Below, piece after piece: positions 26,317-35,008 of a DNA stretch of 64,000 nucleotides (the first letter of the stretch is position 1; every line of letters begins with the position of its first letter). The stretch is from positions 310,001-374,000 of the forward strand of contig NZ_JAJSEE010000001.1 of assembly GCF_023555375.1 (NCBI RefSeq), written 5' to 3'. Origin of the DNA: Guyparkeria hydrothermalis (lineage in GTDB: Bacteria; Pseudomonadota; Gammaproteobacteria; Halothiobacillales; Halothiobacillaceae). A program made the translations under genes and the position numbers. The notes under the pieces are model-generated. The model was not told the origin of the DNA, did no database searches, and saw only the letters and a list, made by a program, of their open reading frames with translations.

Positions 26317-26622
26317 GGCACCTCCTAGGAACTCTCAGTGTGAGGGTCTTGAGGTATCTACGAAAGTCGGGGCGATTGAGTCCCCGACGTTTCCTTTGGG
26401 AAAACCGCACGCACACGCATCACCTTTGGGCTTCCGTGACTCGGATTGCACCGGCGGGCAGCAAATCGCCTGGCACCGGCACCTCGAACCCGCGTCTCAG
26501 CAGAACGCGTGGGCACGGCATGATATTTGCTTGCCAATGCGGAAATATACTTCTCCGCCCGATAAGCTGCGGGCGTCCCCGACCGCCAATCCCCCGGAAG
26601 ACTAGGAAGTGCCTACCGACCC

Positions 26623-27207
26623 ATGCGCGTGATGCTCATCGATCAGGATCGTGGTCGGGCCGCGATCGTCGAACAGTCCCTGCAGGATGCCGGTCACGAG
26701 GTCGTCGCCCGGCTGGCCAGCGTCGAGCGGCTGGCCCAGGAGGTCGAGGCCCACCAGCCCGACGTGGTGATCATCGACATGGAATCGCCCGACCGCGACG
26801 CGCTTGAGCACATGTCGGTGGTCTCCCGCGACAACCCACGCCCGATCGTGCTGTTCTCCGAGGAGGACAGCGAGGAGGGCATCGCCCGCGCGATCAAGGC
26901 CGGTGTGAGCGCCTACATCACCGATGGAATGCGCGCCGAGCGGGTTCGTCCGATCGTCGACGTGGCCGTCGCCCGATTCCGGGAGTTCCAGGCGTTGCGC
27001 CACGAGCTCGACGAGACCCGTTCCCAACTCGAGGACCGGAAGCTGATCGAGAAGGCCAAGGGATTGTTGATGAAACATCGCAATGTCGACGAGGCCCAGG
27101 CCTACAAGGCCATGCGCAAGATGGCGATGGACCGCAACCAGCGACTGGTCGAGACGGCGCGCAACGTGATCGCGATATTCGACCTGGTTGGCGACAACGG
27201 CATCTGA
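26623..27207 (+). CDS. nasT: NasT-like nitrate response antiterminator (receiver + ANTAR)
   Basis: 194 residues: an N-terminal response-regulator fold (MRVMLIDQDRGRAAIVEQSL, PDVVIIDMESPDRDALEHM, ARAIKAGVSAYITDGM) and a C-terminal ANTAR RNA-binding domain (RKLIEKAKGLLMKHRNVDEA, then QAYKAMRKMAMDRNQRLVET). NasT binds hexaloop hairpins in the leader of nitrate assimilation operons and prevents termination; without nitrate it is held by NasS. The cognate leader lies downstream at 28606-28693 and nasS follows directly, so the full NasST switch is present. About 240 bases upstream hold its promoter, which I could not define. Confidence 0.93.
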   Translation: MRVMLIDQDRGRAAIVEQSLQDAGHEVVARLASVERLAQEVEAHQPDVVIIDMESPDRDALEHMSVVSRDNPRPIVLFSEEDSEEGIARAIKAGVSAYITDGMRAERVRPIVDVAVARFREFQALRHELDETRSQLEDRKLIEKAKGLLMKHRNVDEAQAYKAMRKMAMDRNQRLVETARNVIAIFDLVGDNGI

Positions 27208-27216
27208 GAGGCAGGC

Positions 27217-28473
27217 ATGCACGCAAGCGAGACCCCCGATCAACGGCCCGACTACCACCCCGAGAAGACCCGGCTCACGCTCGGGTTCATCCCGCTGACC
27301 GACTGCGCCCCGCTGATCCTCGCCCGCGAGCGCGGCCTGTTCGAACGCTGGGGGCTCGACGTCGAGCTCAGGCGCGAAGTCTCCTGGGCAAACATCCGCG
27401 ACCGGGTGATCGTCGGCGAGTTCGACGGCGCGCAGATGCTCGCGCCGATGCCGCTGGCCTGCAGCGCCGGATTGGGCTCGGTCACCAAGCCGATGCTTGC
27501 CCCGTTAGTGCTCAGCCTCAACGGCAACGCGATCACGCTTGCCGCGGGCCTTCACCGCGAGCTGCTCGAGCAGGCCGGCAGCAGCGACGAGCCGGCTATC
27601 GGACGGGCGCTCAAGCGACTCGTTGGCCGCGAGCAGGCCGAGGGCCGTCCCAAGCGCACCTTCGCCACGGTCTTCCCCTACTCCATGCACACGCTACAAC
27701 TGCACCTGTGGCTCGGCCACCACGGGATCGACCCGGATCGCGACGTGCGCATCGTGGTGATCCCGCCGCCGCAGATGGTCGCCAACCTCGACCAGGGCCA
27801 CATCGACGGGTTCTGCGTCGGCGAGCCGTGGAACACCCTAGCCGTCCAGGAAGGGGTGGGACACATCGCGATCACCGGCTACGAGATCTGGAACAACAGC
27901 CCCGAGAAGGTGCTCGGCGTCACCCGCGACTGGGCGGCAGCGCACCCACAAACGCTCAAGGCCCTGATGGCGGCACTCTACGAGGCCTGCGCCTGGCTGG
28001 ACGAACCGGCGCATCGCCTCGAGGCAGCCCGACTGATCGCCGAGGCACACGTGATCGACGTCCCGGAAGAAGCCATCGCCCCGGCCCTTGCCGGTCGCCT
28101 GCGAATGGGCCGGGACGAGCCGATCGTCGAATGCCCGGACTTCACCGTCTTTCATCGCCACGCGGCGAACTATCCCTGGTGGTCGCAGGCCTGGTGGATG
28201 CTCGAACGGATGCGCGTGAACGGCGATCTCGCCGGTGGGCCGCTTGAAGATGCCACCGGATTGGTTCCACTGGCCCGCCTGGCCGCCGAGGTCTACGACG
28301 ACCGCCCCTATCGCGACCTGATGCGGGACCTCGGCCAGGCGCTGCCGAGCGCTCGCGGCAAGCCCGAGGGCATTCACTCGCAGGGATGGCGGGACGCCGG
28401 TGGATTCCCGCTGGGCGCCGACCGCCTGATCGACGGCCAGACGTTCGACCCGCCCCGATCAGACGAGCCCTGA
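27217..28473 (+). CDS. nasS: NasS-like cytoplasmic nitrate sensor (NrtA-related)
   Basis: 418 residues, homologous to the nitrate-binding protein encoded two features downstream (LGFIPLTDCAPLILARERGL; QMLAPMPLACSAGLGSVTKP; VIPPPQMVANLDQGHIDGFC; GEPWNTLAV) but without any signal peptide, starting MHASETPDQRPDYHPEKTRL. A cytoplasmic NrtA-like protein encoded beside NasT is the definition of NasS: it sequesters NasT until nitrate or nitrite binds. It begins 9 bases after nasT, with GAGAGGCAGGC as ribosome site. Confidence 0.92.
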   Translation: MHASETPDQRPDYHPEKTRLTLGFIPLTDCAPLILARERGLFERWGLDVELRREVSWANIRDRVIVGEFDGAQMLAPMPLACSAGLGSVTKPMLAPLVLSLNGNAITLAAGLHRELLEQAGSSDEPAIGRALKRLVGREQAEGRPKRTFATVFPYSMHTLQLHLWLGHHGIDPDRDVRIVVIPPPQMVANLDQGHIDGFCVGEPWNTLAVQEGVGHIAITGYEIWNNSPEKVLGVTRDWAAAHPQTLKALMAALYEACAWLDEPAHRLEAARLIAEAHVIDVPEEAIAPALAGRLRMGRDEPIVECPDFTVFHRHAANYPWWSQAWWMLERMRVNGDLAGGPLEDATGLVPLARLAAEVYDDRPYRDLMRDLGQALPSARGKPEGIHSQGWRDAGGFPLGADRLIDGQTFDPPRSDEP

Positions 28474-28475
28474 TT

Positions 28476-28490
28476 GCACCAAGATGGCGA
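28476..28490 (+). promoter_or_regulatory. NtrC-type enhancer site
   Basis: GCACCAAGATGGCGA against the NtrC consensus GCACYAAAATGGTGC: 12 of 15 positions match. It lies about 90-100 bases upstream of the sigma-54 promoter, a usual distance for an activator site. Confidence 0.6.
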
Positions 28491-28576
28491 GCCACGTGAC
28501 CCCAAACGGGGCACTTCCCCCCGCCGCATCGGGCGGTGATTTTCATAACCCACTGTTCTATTTGGAAAAGAAAAAG

Positions 28577-28593
28577 TGGCACGACCCATGCTT
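28577..28593 (+). promoter_or_regulatory. Sigma-54 (-24/-12) promoter of the nitrate assimilation operon
   Basis: TGGCACGACCCATGCTT: GG at 28578-28579 and GC at 28590-28591 with exactly 10 bases between, matching TGGCAC-N5-TTGCW closely. Transcription should start near 28603. Confidence 0.75.
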
Positions 28594-28605
28594 TGAACCA
28601 AGCAG

Positions 28606-28627
28606 GTCTCACCAATGGCGGTGAGGC
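28606..28627 (+). promoter_or_regulatory. ANTAR (NasT) target hairpin with A1-G4 hexaloop
   Basis: Stem GTCTCACC (28606-28613) and GGTGAGGC (28620-28627), one wobble pair, closing the 6-base loop AATGGC with A at position 1 and G at position 4, as required by ANTAR proteins. A weaker hairpin TGCTT-TGAACC-AAGCA (28589-28604) lies just 5' but lacks A1/G4 and overlaps the sigma-54 -12 box. Confidence 0.75.
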
Positions 28628-28647
28628 AACCAATCCGATCGAGCAAC

Positions 28648-28693
28648 GGCGCTCACGCAACCGGGGAACCCCCGGCTCGTGAGCGCCTTTTTT
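28648..28693 (+). terminator. Leader terminator controlled by NasT antitermination
   Basis: Stem GGCGCTCACG (28648-28657) and CGTGAGCGCC (28678-28687) with an inner CCGGGG/CCCCGG stem, then six T. It precedes the first structural gene by about 30 bases. The GTGAG of the ANTAR hairpin could also pair with CTCAC here, giving an alternative fold. Confidence 0.9.
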
Positions 28694-28725
28694 ATGTCCA
28701 CGCCTTTTCAACGGGAGACCGTTTC

Positions 28726-30126
28726 ATGACCACCAACAATTCCTCACGACGCCGCTTTCTCAAGCACACCGCGACCGGTCTGGCCGGCATCGCGCTGGCC
28801 GGTAGCGGGCTGGCCGCTCTGCCCGCCCATGCCGAGGTCGGCTACCCCGAGAAGGAAGCGTTGACCTTTGGCTTTATCAAGCTGACCGACATGGCGCCGC
28901 TCGCCATCGCCTACGAGAAGGGCTATTTCGAGGACGAGGGGCTGTACGTGACGCTCGAGGCACAGGCCAACTGGAAGGTGCTGCTCGACGGCGTGATCAC
29001 CGGCCAGCTCGACGGCGCCCACATGCTCGCCGGCCAGCCGCTTGCCGCCACCATCGGCTACGGCACCAAGGCCGAGATCATCACGCCGTTTTCCATGGAC
29101 CTCAACGGCAACGGCATCACGCTTTCCAACGAGGTCTGGGAGCAGATGCGTCCCGATCTGCCCAAGCGTGACAACGGCAAACCGGTCCACCCGATCAAGG
29201 CCGATTACTTGAAGCCGGTGGTCGACGCGCGCAACGCGGCCGGCAAGCCGTTCAAGATGGGCATGGTCTTCCCCGTCTCGACCCACAACTACGAGCTGCG
29301 CTACTGGCTGGCGTCGGGCGGCATCCACCCGGGCTACTACGACCCGCGCAACGGCGATACCTCTGGGCTCATCGACGCCGACGCCCAGCTCTCGGTCACC
29401 CCGCCCCCGCAGATGCCGGCCACCCTGGAGGCCGGCACCATCGACGGCTACTGCGTTGGCGAGCCCTGGAACCAGCAGGCGGTGTTCAAGGACATCGGCG
29501 TGCCGGTGATCACCGATTACGAGATCTGGAAGAACAACCCGGAAAAGGTCTTCGGCATCACCCGCGAGTTCGCCGAAAAATACCCAAACACCACCGTGCG
29601 CCTGGTCAAGGCATTGATCCGTGCGGCCAAGTGGCTCGACGAGGACAACAACGCCAATCGGCCCGAGGCGGTCAAGATCCTCGCCAAGCCGAACTACGTC
29701 GGCGCCGACGAGGAGGTGATCGCCAACTCCATGACCGGCACCTTCGAGTACGAGAAGGGTGACGAGCGGCCGGTACCGGACTTCAACGTCTTCTTCCGAT
29801 ACAACGCCACCTACCCCTACTACTCGGATGCCATCTGGTACCTGACCCAGATGCGTCGCTGGGGGCAGATCGCCGAGCACAAATCCGACGACTGGTACCG
29901 GGAGACCGCCAAGCGGGTCTACCGCCCGGACATCTACGCCCAGGCGGCTAAGGAACTGATCGCCGACGGCGCGATGAGCGCTGAGGACTTCCCCGACTTC
30001 GGGAGCGAGACCGGCTTTCGCCCGCCGCAGGACGAATTCATCGACGGGGTGACCTACGACGGCCGCAAGCCGAACGCCTACCTCGAACAGTTCCCCATCG
30101 GTCTCAAGGCTGACGATCAGGTCTGA
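28726..30126 (+). CDS. nrtA: Nitrate ABC transporter substrate-binding protein, Tat-exported
   Basis: 466 residues from ATG 28726 (ribosome site GGGAG). The twin-arginine signal [20 protein letters not shown] is followed by cleavage near PAHAEV. The mature NrtA/CmpA-type protein contains [40 protein letters not shown] with CVGEPWN, and [18 protein letters not shown]. It binds nitrate (or nitrite) in the periplasm. First gene after the regulated leader; paralogous to nasS. The open frame upstream of 28726 covers the leader and is not coding. Confidence 0.93.
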   Translation: MTTNNSSRRRFLKHTATGLAGIALAGSGLAALPAHAEVGYPEKEALTFGFIKLTDMAPLAIAYEKGYFEDEGLYVTLEAQANWKVLLDGVITGQLDGAHMLAGQPLAATIGYGTKAEIITPFSMDLNGNGITLSNEVWEQMRPDLPKRDNGKPVHPIKADYLKPVVDARNAAGKPFKMGMVFPVSTHNYELRYWLASGGIHPGYYDPRNGDTSGLIDADAQLSVTPPPQMPATLEAGTIDGYCVGEPWNQQAVFKDIGVPVITDYEIWKNNPEKVFGITREFAEKYPNTTVRLVKALIRAAKWLDEDNNANRPEAVKILAKPNYVGADEEVIANSMTGTFEYEKGDERPVPDFNVFFRYNATYPYYSDAIWYLTQMRRWGQIAEHKSDDWYRETAKRVYRPDIYAQAAKELIADGAMSAEDFPDFGSETGFRPPQDEFIDGVTYDGRKPNAYLEQFPIGLKADDQV

Positions 30127-30158
30127 TCGACCCGGCCAACCGCCCCCGGAGTGACTCC

Positions 30159-31163
30159 ATGAATCTGTCCCTCAAGACACCCGGCGCCATCGCCCCCGTC
30201 GTCAACCTGGTCCGCGGCGAGAACCGCCGCGAGCAGGTCGACATCCTGTTCCGCACCTTTGGCCTGCCGCTGATCGGCCTGGTGGTCTTCCTGATGATCT
30301 GGGCCGGCGCGGCCGCCAAGATCGAGACCTCGTTGGGCCAGTTCCCCGGCCCGACACAGGTCTGGCACCAGGCCGAGGCGCTCTATGCCTCGCACGTCGC
30401 CGAGCGCGACAAGGCCGAGGCGTTCTACGAGCGCCAGGAGCAACGCATCGCCGAACGGCTGGCCGACGACCCGGATTACGAACCGCGCATCCACGACTAC
30501 CCCGGCAAGCCGACGTTCTTCGACCAGATCATCACCAGTCTGATCACCGTCCTGTCGGGCTTTCTGATCGCCTCGGTGATCGCCATCCCGGTGGGCATCG
30601 TGATCGGCCTGAGCAACAAGCTCTACTCGGCGTTCAATCCGATCATCCAGATACTAAAGCCGGTCTCGCCGCTGGCCTGGTTGCCGCTGGTCACCATCGT
30701 GGTCAGCGCGGTCTACGTCACCGACGAGCCGATGTTCGACAAGTCGTTCCTGGTCTCGATGATCACCGTGGTGCTCTGCAGCCTGTGGCCGACGATGATC
30801 AACACCGCCGTGGGCGTGAACACCGTCAGCAGCGACCTGCTCAACGTCTCGAAGGTCCTGCGCCTGGGCTGGGTGACCCACGTGATCAAGATCGTCCTGC
30901 CCTCGTCGATCCCGATGATCTTCACCGGGCTGCGCCTGTCGCTGGGCATTGCCTGGATGGTGCTGATCGCCGCTGAAATGCTCGCCCAGAGCCCGGGTCT
31001 CGGCAAGTTCGTCTGGGACGAGTTCCAGAACGGATCGTCCAACTCGCTCGCCCGGATCATGGTCGCCGTGCTGGCGATCGGTTTCATCGGCTTTCTCCTC
31101 GACCGCGGCATGCTCGCGCTCCAGCGCGTCGTGTCCTGGGACAAGTCCGCCGTACTGCGTTAA
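30159..31163 (+). CDS. nrtB: Nitrate ABC transporter permease
   Basis: 334 residues, BPD_transp_1 family of the NrtB/SsuC type. N-terminal TM helix PLIGLVVFLMIWAGAA, a long periplasmic loop (about residues 55-120, charged), then five more helices with the EAA-like loop near RLGWVTHVIKIVLPSSIPMI and the conserved LGIAWMVLIAAEMLAQSPGL. It forms the membrane channel of the nitrate importer. The long first loop is usual for NrtB. Ribosome site GGAG before ATG. Confidence 0.92.
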   Translation: MNLSLKTPGAIAPVVNLVRGENRREQVDILFRTFGLPLIGLVVFLMIWAGAAAKIETSLGQFPGPTQVWHQAEALYASHVAERDKAEAFYERQEQRIAERLADDPDYEPRIHDYPGKPTFFDQIITSLITVLSGFLIASVIAIPVGIVIGLSNKLYSAFNPIIQILKPVSPLAWLPLVTIVVSAVYVTDEPMFDKSFLVSMITVVLCSLWPTMINTAVGVNTVSSDLLNVSKVLRLGWVTHVIKIVLPSSIPMIFTGLRLSLGIAWMVLIAAEMLAQSPGLGKFVWDEFQNGSSNSLARIMVAVLAIGFIGFLLDRGMLALQRVVSWDKSAVLR

Positions 31164-31175
31164 GGAAATTTCCCC

Positions 31176-32078
31176 ATGAGCGAATCCCATCTTGAACTGA
31201 GCGGCGTCGACATCGAATTCCCGACGCCCAAGGGGCCGTTCAAGGCCCTCGACGACATCAATCTGCGCGTCGACCGCGGCGAATTCGTCTCGCTGATCGG
31301 CCATTCCGGTTGCGGCAAGTCGACGGTGATGAACATCGTCGCCGGCCTGCACCAGGCCACCCGCGGCGGCGTGATCCTCGACGGCCGCGAGGTCGACCAG
31401 CCGGGTCCCGAACGCGCGGTGGTGTTCCAGAACCACTCGCTGCTGCCCTGGCTGACGGTCTACCAGAACGTCGAACTGGCCGTGAAGCGGGTCTTTCGCA
31501 AGACCAAGAACCGCAGGGAGATGCGCGAGTGGATCGACCACAACCTCGCCCTGGTGCACATGGAACACGCGGCGCACAAGCGCCCCGACGAGATTTCCGG
31601 CGGCATGAAGCAGCGCGTCGGGATTGCCCGGGCACTGGCGATGCAGCCGAAGGTGCTGCTGATGGACGAGCCGTTCGGCGCGCTCGACGCCCTGACCCGC
31701 GCCCATCTGCAGGACTCGCTGATGGATATCCAGGCCGATCTCGGCAACACCGTGATCATGATCACCCACGACGTCGACGAGGCGGTCCTGCTCTCCGATC
31801 GCATCGTGATGATGACCAACGGCCCGGCGGCGACGGTCGGCGAGATCCTCTCGGTCGACCTGCCGCGTCCGCGCGATCGCCTCGCCCTGGCCGACGACCC
31901 GGCCTACAACCACTACCGCCACGAGGTGCTCACCTTCCTCTACGAGAAACAGAAGAAGGTCGAAAGTGCCCCGGCCACCGCGCGCCCCGAGACGAATCAA
32001 ACGCCACCGGCCGCGCCGGAACCGGCCCGCGCCGCGACCGGCGAGGCGGGCCGCAAGGCGCGGGAGACGACCGCGTGA
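31176..32078 (+). CDS. nrtD: Nitrate ABC transporter ATPase
   Basis: 300 residues; Walker A GHSGCGKSTVMNIVAGL, signature ISGGMKQRVGIARALAM, Walker B KVLLMDEPFGALDAL, His switch MITHDVDEAV. NrtD/SsuB type. The last 45 residues (APATARPETNQTPPAAPEPA onward) are a Pro/Ala-rich low-complexity tail not needed for ATPase function. It starts 12 bases after nrtB. No NrtC-like sensor-fused ATPase is present, so the importer is the simple NrtABD form. Confidence 0.93.
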   Translation: MSESHLELSGVDIEFPTPKGPFKALDDINLRVDRGEFVSLIGHSGCGKSTVMNIVAGLHQATRGGVILDGREVDQPGPERAVVFQNHSLLPWLTVYQNVELAVKRVFRKTKNRREMREWIDHNLALVHMEHAAHKRPDEISGGMKQRVGIARALAMQPKVLLMDEPFGALDALTRAHLQDSLMDIQADLGNTVIMITHDVDEAVLLSDRIVMMTNGPAATVGEILSVDLPRPRDRLALADDPAYNHYRHEVLTFLYEKQKKVESAPATARPETNQTPPAAPEPARAATGEAGRKARETTA

Positions 32079-32133
32079 ACCCGCCCCTCGAATCGTTCCA
32101 TTTTCCCTTCAACATCCAACGGGAGCCGACGCC

Positions 32134-34608
32134 ATGACTCGTTCCGTTCCATCGACCCCCGAGACCAAACCGCGCCTGGTGCTGATCGGCAACGGCATGG
32201 CCGGGATGCGCACGCTCGAGGAACTCCTCAAGCTGGCCCCGGACATGTACGAGATCACCGTGTTCGGCGACGAGCCCTACGGCAACTACAACCGGATCAT
32301 GCTCTCGCCAATGCTCTCCGGCGAGCAGACCCTGCCCGAGATCATGCTCAACGACGAGGACTGGTACGCCGAGCGCGACATCACCCTGCGCAAGGGCGAA
32401 CGCGTCGAGCGCATCGACCGGCTTCGCCGCGAGGTGCTCACCCAGGATGGTGACCGCCTGCCCTACGACCGAGTGCTGATCGCCACCGGCTCGCGACCGT
32501 TCATCCCGCCCATTCCCGGCGCCGACCAGGACGGCGTGCTCGGCTTTCGCACCGTCGCCGACGTCGAGACGATGGTCGAGGCATCAGACGGCGATGACCG
32601 TCGCGCCGTGGTGATCGGCGGTGGCCTGCTCGGGCTGGAAGCCGCCGCGGGGCTCGCCGCCCACGGCATGCACGTCACCGTGCTGCATCGCAACGGCCAC
32701 ATCATGGACCAGCAACTCGACACGGCCGCCGGCCGCATGCTGGAGCGCACCCTTTGCGAGCGCGGCATCGACGTGCGCGTCAATGCCAACACCCGCCGGA
32801 TCGAGGGCGACGGTCGGGTCACGGGCGTGGAACTCGACGACGGCGAGCGGTTGCCGGCCGACCTGGTCGTGATGGCCACCGGCATCCGGCCCAACATCGA
32901 CGTCGCCGAGGCGAGCAAGCTTTACTGCGAGCGCGGCATCGTCGTCGACGACACCCTGCTGACCTACGACCCGAAGATCTACGCGGTGGGCGAATGCGCC
33001 CAGCATCGCGGCGACACCTACGGGCTGGTCGCGCCGCTGTTCGAGCAGGCCAAGGTCTGTGCCAACCACCTGGCGCACTACGGCATCGCCAAGTACGGCG
33101 GCTCGATGGTCTCGACCAAGCTCAAGGTCACCGGCGTGGACGTCTACTCCGCCGGCAAGATCGCGGCGGGCGACGACGAGACCGAGGAGGAGATGGTTTT
33201 CGCCGACGCGGCCCGCGGCGTCTACAAGAAGCTCGTCCTGCGCGACGACCGGGTCGAGGGCGCGGTCCTCTACGGCGACACGCTCGACGGCTCCTGGTAC
33301 TTCCAGTTGATGCGCGAAGGCACGAACATCTCCGACATGCGCGAGCACCTGCTGTTCGGCCAGGCCCACGTCGGGGACTCGGGCCACGGCGCGACCGCGC
33401 GCATCGCGAGCCTGCCCGATGACGCCGAGATTTGCGGCTGCAACGGCGTGTGCAAGGGCGACATCGTCCGGGCGATCAACGAGAACAAGATCTTCACGCT
33501 CGACGAGGTGCGCGCTCACACCAAGGCGTCCGCCTCCTGCGGGTCGTGCACCGGCATGGTCGAGGACCTGATGGCCTCGACCTTGGGCGGCGACTACTCC
33601 GCCGCGCCGTCGAAAAAGCCGGTCTGCGAATGCACCGATCACAGCCACGACGAGGTGCGCGAGGCGATCTACCGCCAAGAGCTCCACGATATCCCGGCGG
33701 TGTTCGCGGCGCTCGACTGGCGCACCGATAACGGCTGCGCGAAATGCCGCCCGGCGCTCAACTACTACCTGCTCTGCGCCTGGCCGGATACCTACCAGGA
33801 CGACCCGCAGTCGCGCTTCATCAACGAACGCGTCCACGCCAACATCCAGAAGGACGGCACCTACTCGGTCATCCCGCGCATCTGGGGCGGGGTCACCACG
33901 CCCAACCAGCTCAAGAGCATCGCCGAGGTCGCCGAGCGCTTCGAGGTACCGACGGTCAAGATCACCGGCGGGCAGCGCATCGACCTGCTCGGGGTGCAAA
34001 AAGAGCAGCTCCCGGCCATGTGGAAGGACCTCAACGACGCCGGCTTCGTCTCCGGACACGCCTACGGCAAGTCCTTGCGGACGGTGAAGACCTGCGTCGG
34101 CCGCGAGTGGTGCCGCTTCGGCACCCAGGACTCGACCGGGCTGGGCATCCAGCTCGAGAAGATCACCTGGGGCTCGTGGATGCCGCACAAGTTCAAGATC
34201 GCGGTCTCCGGCTGCCCGCGCAACTGCGCCGAGGCGACCATCAAGGACTTCGGCGTGGTCTGCGTCGATTCCGGCTACGAGCTGCACGTCGGCGGCAACG
34301 GCGGCATGAAGGTGCGGCCCACCGAGTTCCTCTGCAAGGTCGACACCGAGGCCGAGGTGATCGACTTCACCACCGCCTTCATCCAGCTCTACCGCGAAGA
34401 GGCGCGCTACCTCGAACGGACCGCGCCCTGGATCGAGCGGGTCGGCCTGTCCTACGTCAAGCGTCGCCTGCTCGAGGACCCCTCCGGGCGCGAAACGCTC
34501 TCCGAACGTTTCGCCAACTCCCAGCGGTTCGCGCAGCGCGACCCCTGGGCCGACCAGGTCGCCGCCGAGGACGACCACGAATACGAACCGATGATGGTGC
34601 TTTCATGA
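32134..34608 (+). CDS. nirB: Assimilatory nitrite reductase, large subunit
   Basis: 824 residues from ATG 32134 (ribosome site GGGAG). Order: FAD/NAD(P)H pyridine nucleotide-disulfide reductase domain (LVLIGNGMAGMRTLEELLKL; VVIGGGLLGLEAAAGLA), BFD-like [2Fe-2S] region (CGCNGVCKGDIVRAI; CGSCTGMVEDLM), then the nitrite/sulfite reductase half with siroheme-[4Fe-4S] cysteines in CVGREWCRFG and SGCPRNCAEATIKDFGVVC. It reduces nitrite to ammonium with NAD(P)H. It depends on siroheme, which cysG downstream can make. Translation of nirD is coupled (ATGA). A large antisense frame here is a GC-driven shadow. Confidence 0.95.
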   Translation: MTRSVPSTPETKPRLVLIGNGMAGMRTLEELLKLAPDMYEITVFGDEPYGNYNRIMLSPMLSGEQTLPEIMLNDEDWYAERDITLRKGERVERIDRLRREVLTQDGDRLPYDRVLIATGSRPFIPPIPGADQDGVLGFRTVADVETMVEASDGDDRRAVVIGGGLLGLEAAAGLAAHGMHVTVLHRNGHIMDQQLDTAAGRMLERTLCERGIDVRVNANTRRIEGDGRVTGVELDDGERLPADLVVMATGIRPNIDVAEASKLYCERGIVVDDTLLTYDPKIYAVGECAQHRGDTYGLVAPLFEQAKVCANHLAHYGIAKYGGSMVSTKLKVTGVDVYSAGKIAAGDDETEEEMVFADAARGVYKKLVLRDDRVEGAVLYGDTLDGSWYFQLMREGTNISDMREHLLFGQAHVGDSGHGATARIASLPDDAEICGCNGVCKGDIVRAINENKIFTLDEVRAHTKASASCGSCTGMVEDLMASTLGGDYSAAPSKKPVCECTDHSHDEVREAIYRQELHDIPAVFAALDWRTDNGCAKCRPALNYYLLCAWPDTYQDDPQSRFINERVHANIQKDGTYSVIPRIWGGVTTPNQLKSIAEVAERFEVPTVKITGGQRIDLLGVQKEQLPAMWKDLNDAGFVSGHAYGKSLRTVKTCVGREWCRFGTQDSTGLGIQLEKITWGSWMPHKFKIAVSGCPRNCAEATIKDFGVVCVDSGYELHVGGNGGMKVRPTEFLCKVDTEAEVIDFTTAFIQLYREEARYLERTAPWIERVGLSYVKRRLLEDPSGRETLSERFANSQRFAQRDPWADQVAAEDDHEYEPMMVLS

Positions 34609-35000
34609 GCCAGTCGAACGCCAACGATCTCACCTGGTACCGGATCGGCCCGGTCTCCGACATCCCGCCGCTGGGCTCGCGGGTAGTCCAGCACCAGGGC
34701 GTGCGTATCGCGATCTTCCGCGCCCACGGGGATGCGATCTTCGCCGTGCGCGATCAGTGCCCGCACAAAGAAGGGCCGCTGTCGCAGGGCATCGTCCACG
34801 GCCAGCGGGTCACCTGCCCGCTACACGGCTGGGTGATCGAGCTTGCCAGCGGCGAGGCGGTCAAGCCCGACGTCGGCTGTACGCCGCGCTACCCCACCCG
34901 GGTGGATGACGAGGGGGTGATTTCGCTGGGCGTGCCCGCACTGCCCCCCGAGCTCACGCCAGCCGACGACGTCGTCCACGATCTGGCCGACGACGCCTGA
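34605..35000 (+). CDS. nirD: Nitrite reductase small subunit, Rieske type
   Basis: 131 residues, start overlapping the nirB stop. A Rieske-fold protein with the full ligand set: CPHKEGPLSQ and CPLHGWVIELASGE (C-X-H and C-X-X-H). NirD of enteric bacteria often lacks these ligands, so this one probably carries a real [2Fe-2S] cluster and can pass electrons. C-terminal tail rich in Pro and Asp. Works with NirB. Confidence 0.93.
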   Translation: MSQSNANDLTWYRIGPVSDIPPLGSRVVQHQGVRIAIFRAHGDAIFAVRDQCPHKEGPLSQGIVHGQRVTCPLHGWVIELASGEAVKPDVGCTPRYPTRVDDEGVISLGVPALPPELTPADDVVHDLADDA

Positions 35001-35008
35001 GGGATTCC

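Larger units (their letters stand above)
25148..26379 (-). mobile_element. Complete IS3-family insertion sequence
   Basis: About 1232 bases. Imperfect terminal repeats: TGAATCGCCCCCGGTTTTCT at the left (25148) and, inverted, TCAATCGCCCCGACTTTCGT at the right (ending 26379). It contains orfA and orfB on the minus strand in the overlapping arrangement of IS3. No clear short target duplication is seen next to the chosen ends, so the exact boundaries are uncertain by a few bases. It lies between the siderophore and nitrate islands. Both orfs are intact, so it may be active. Confidence 0.88.

Noticed and set aside
32584-34578. 664-codon antisense frame opposite nirB
   Set aside because: Shadow of strong third-position GC bias; nirB domains are complete on the plus strand.
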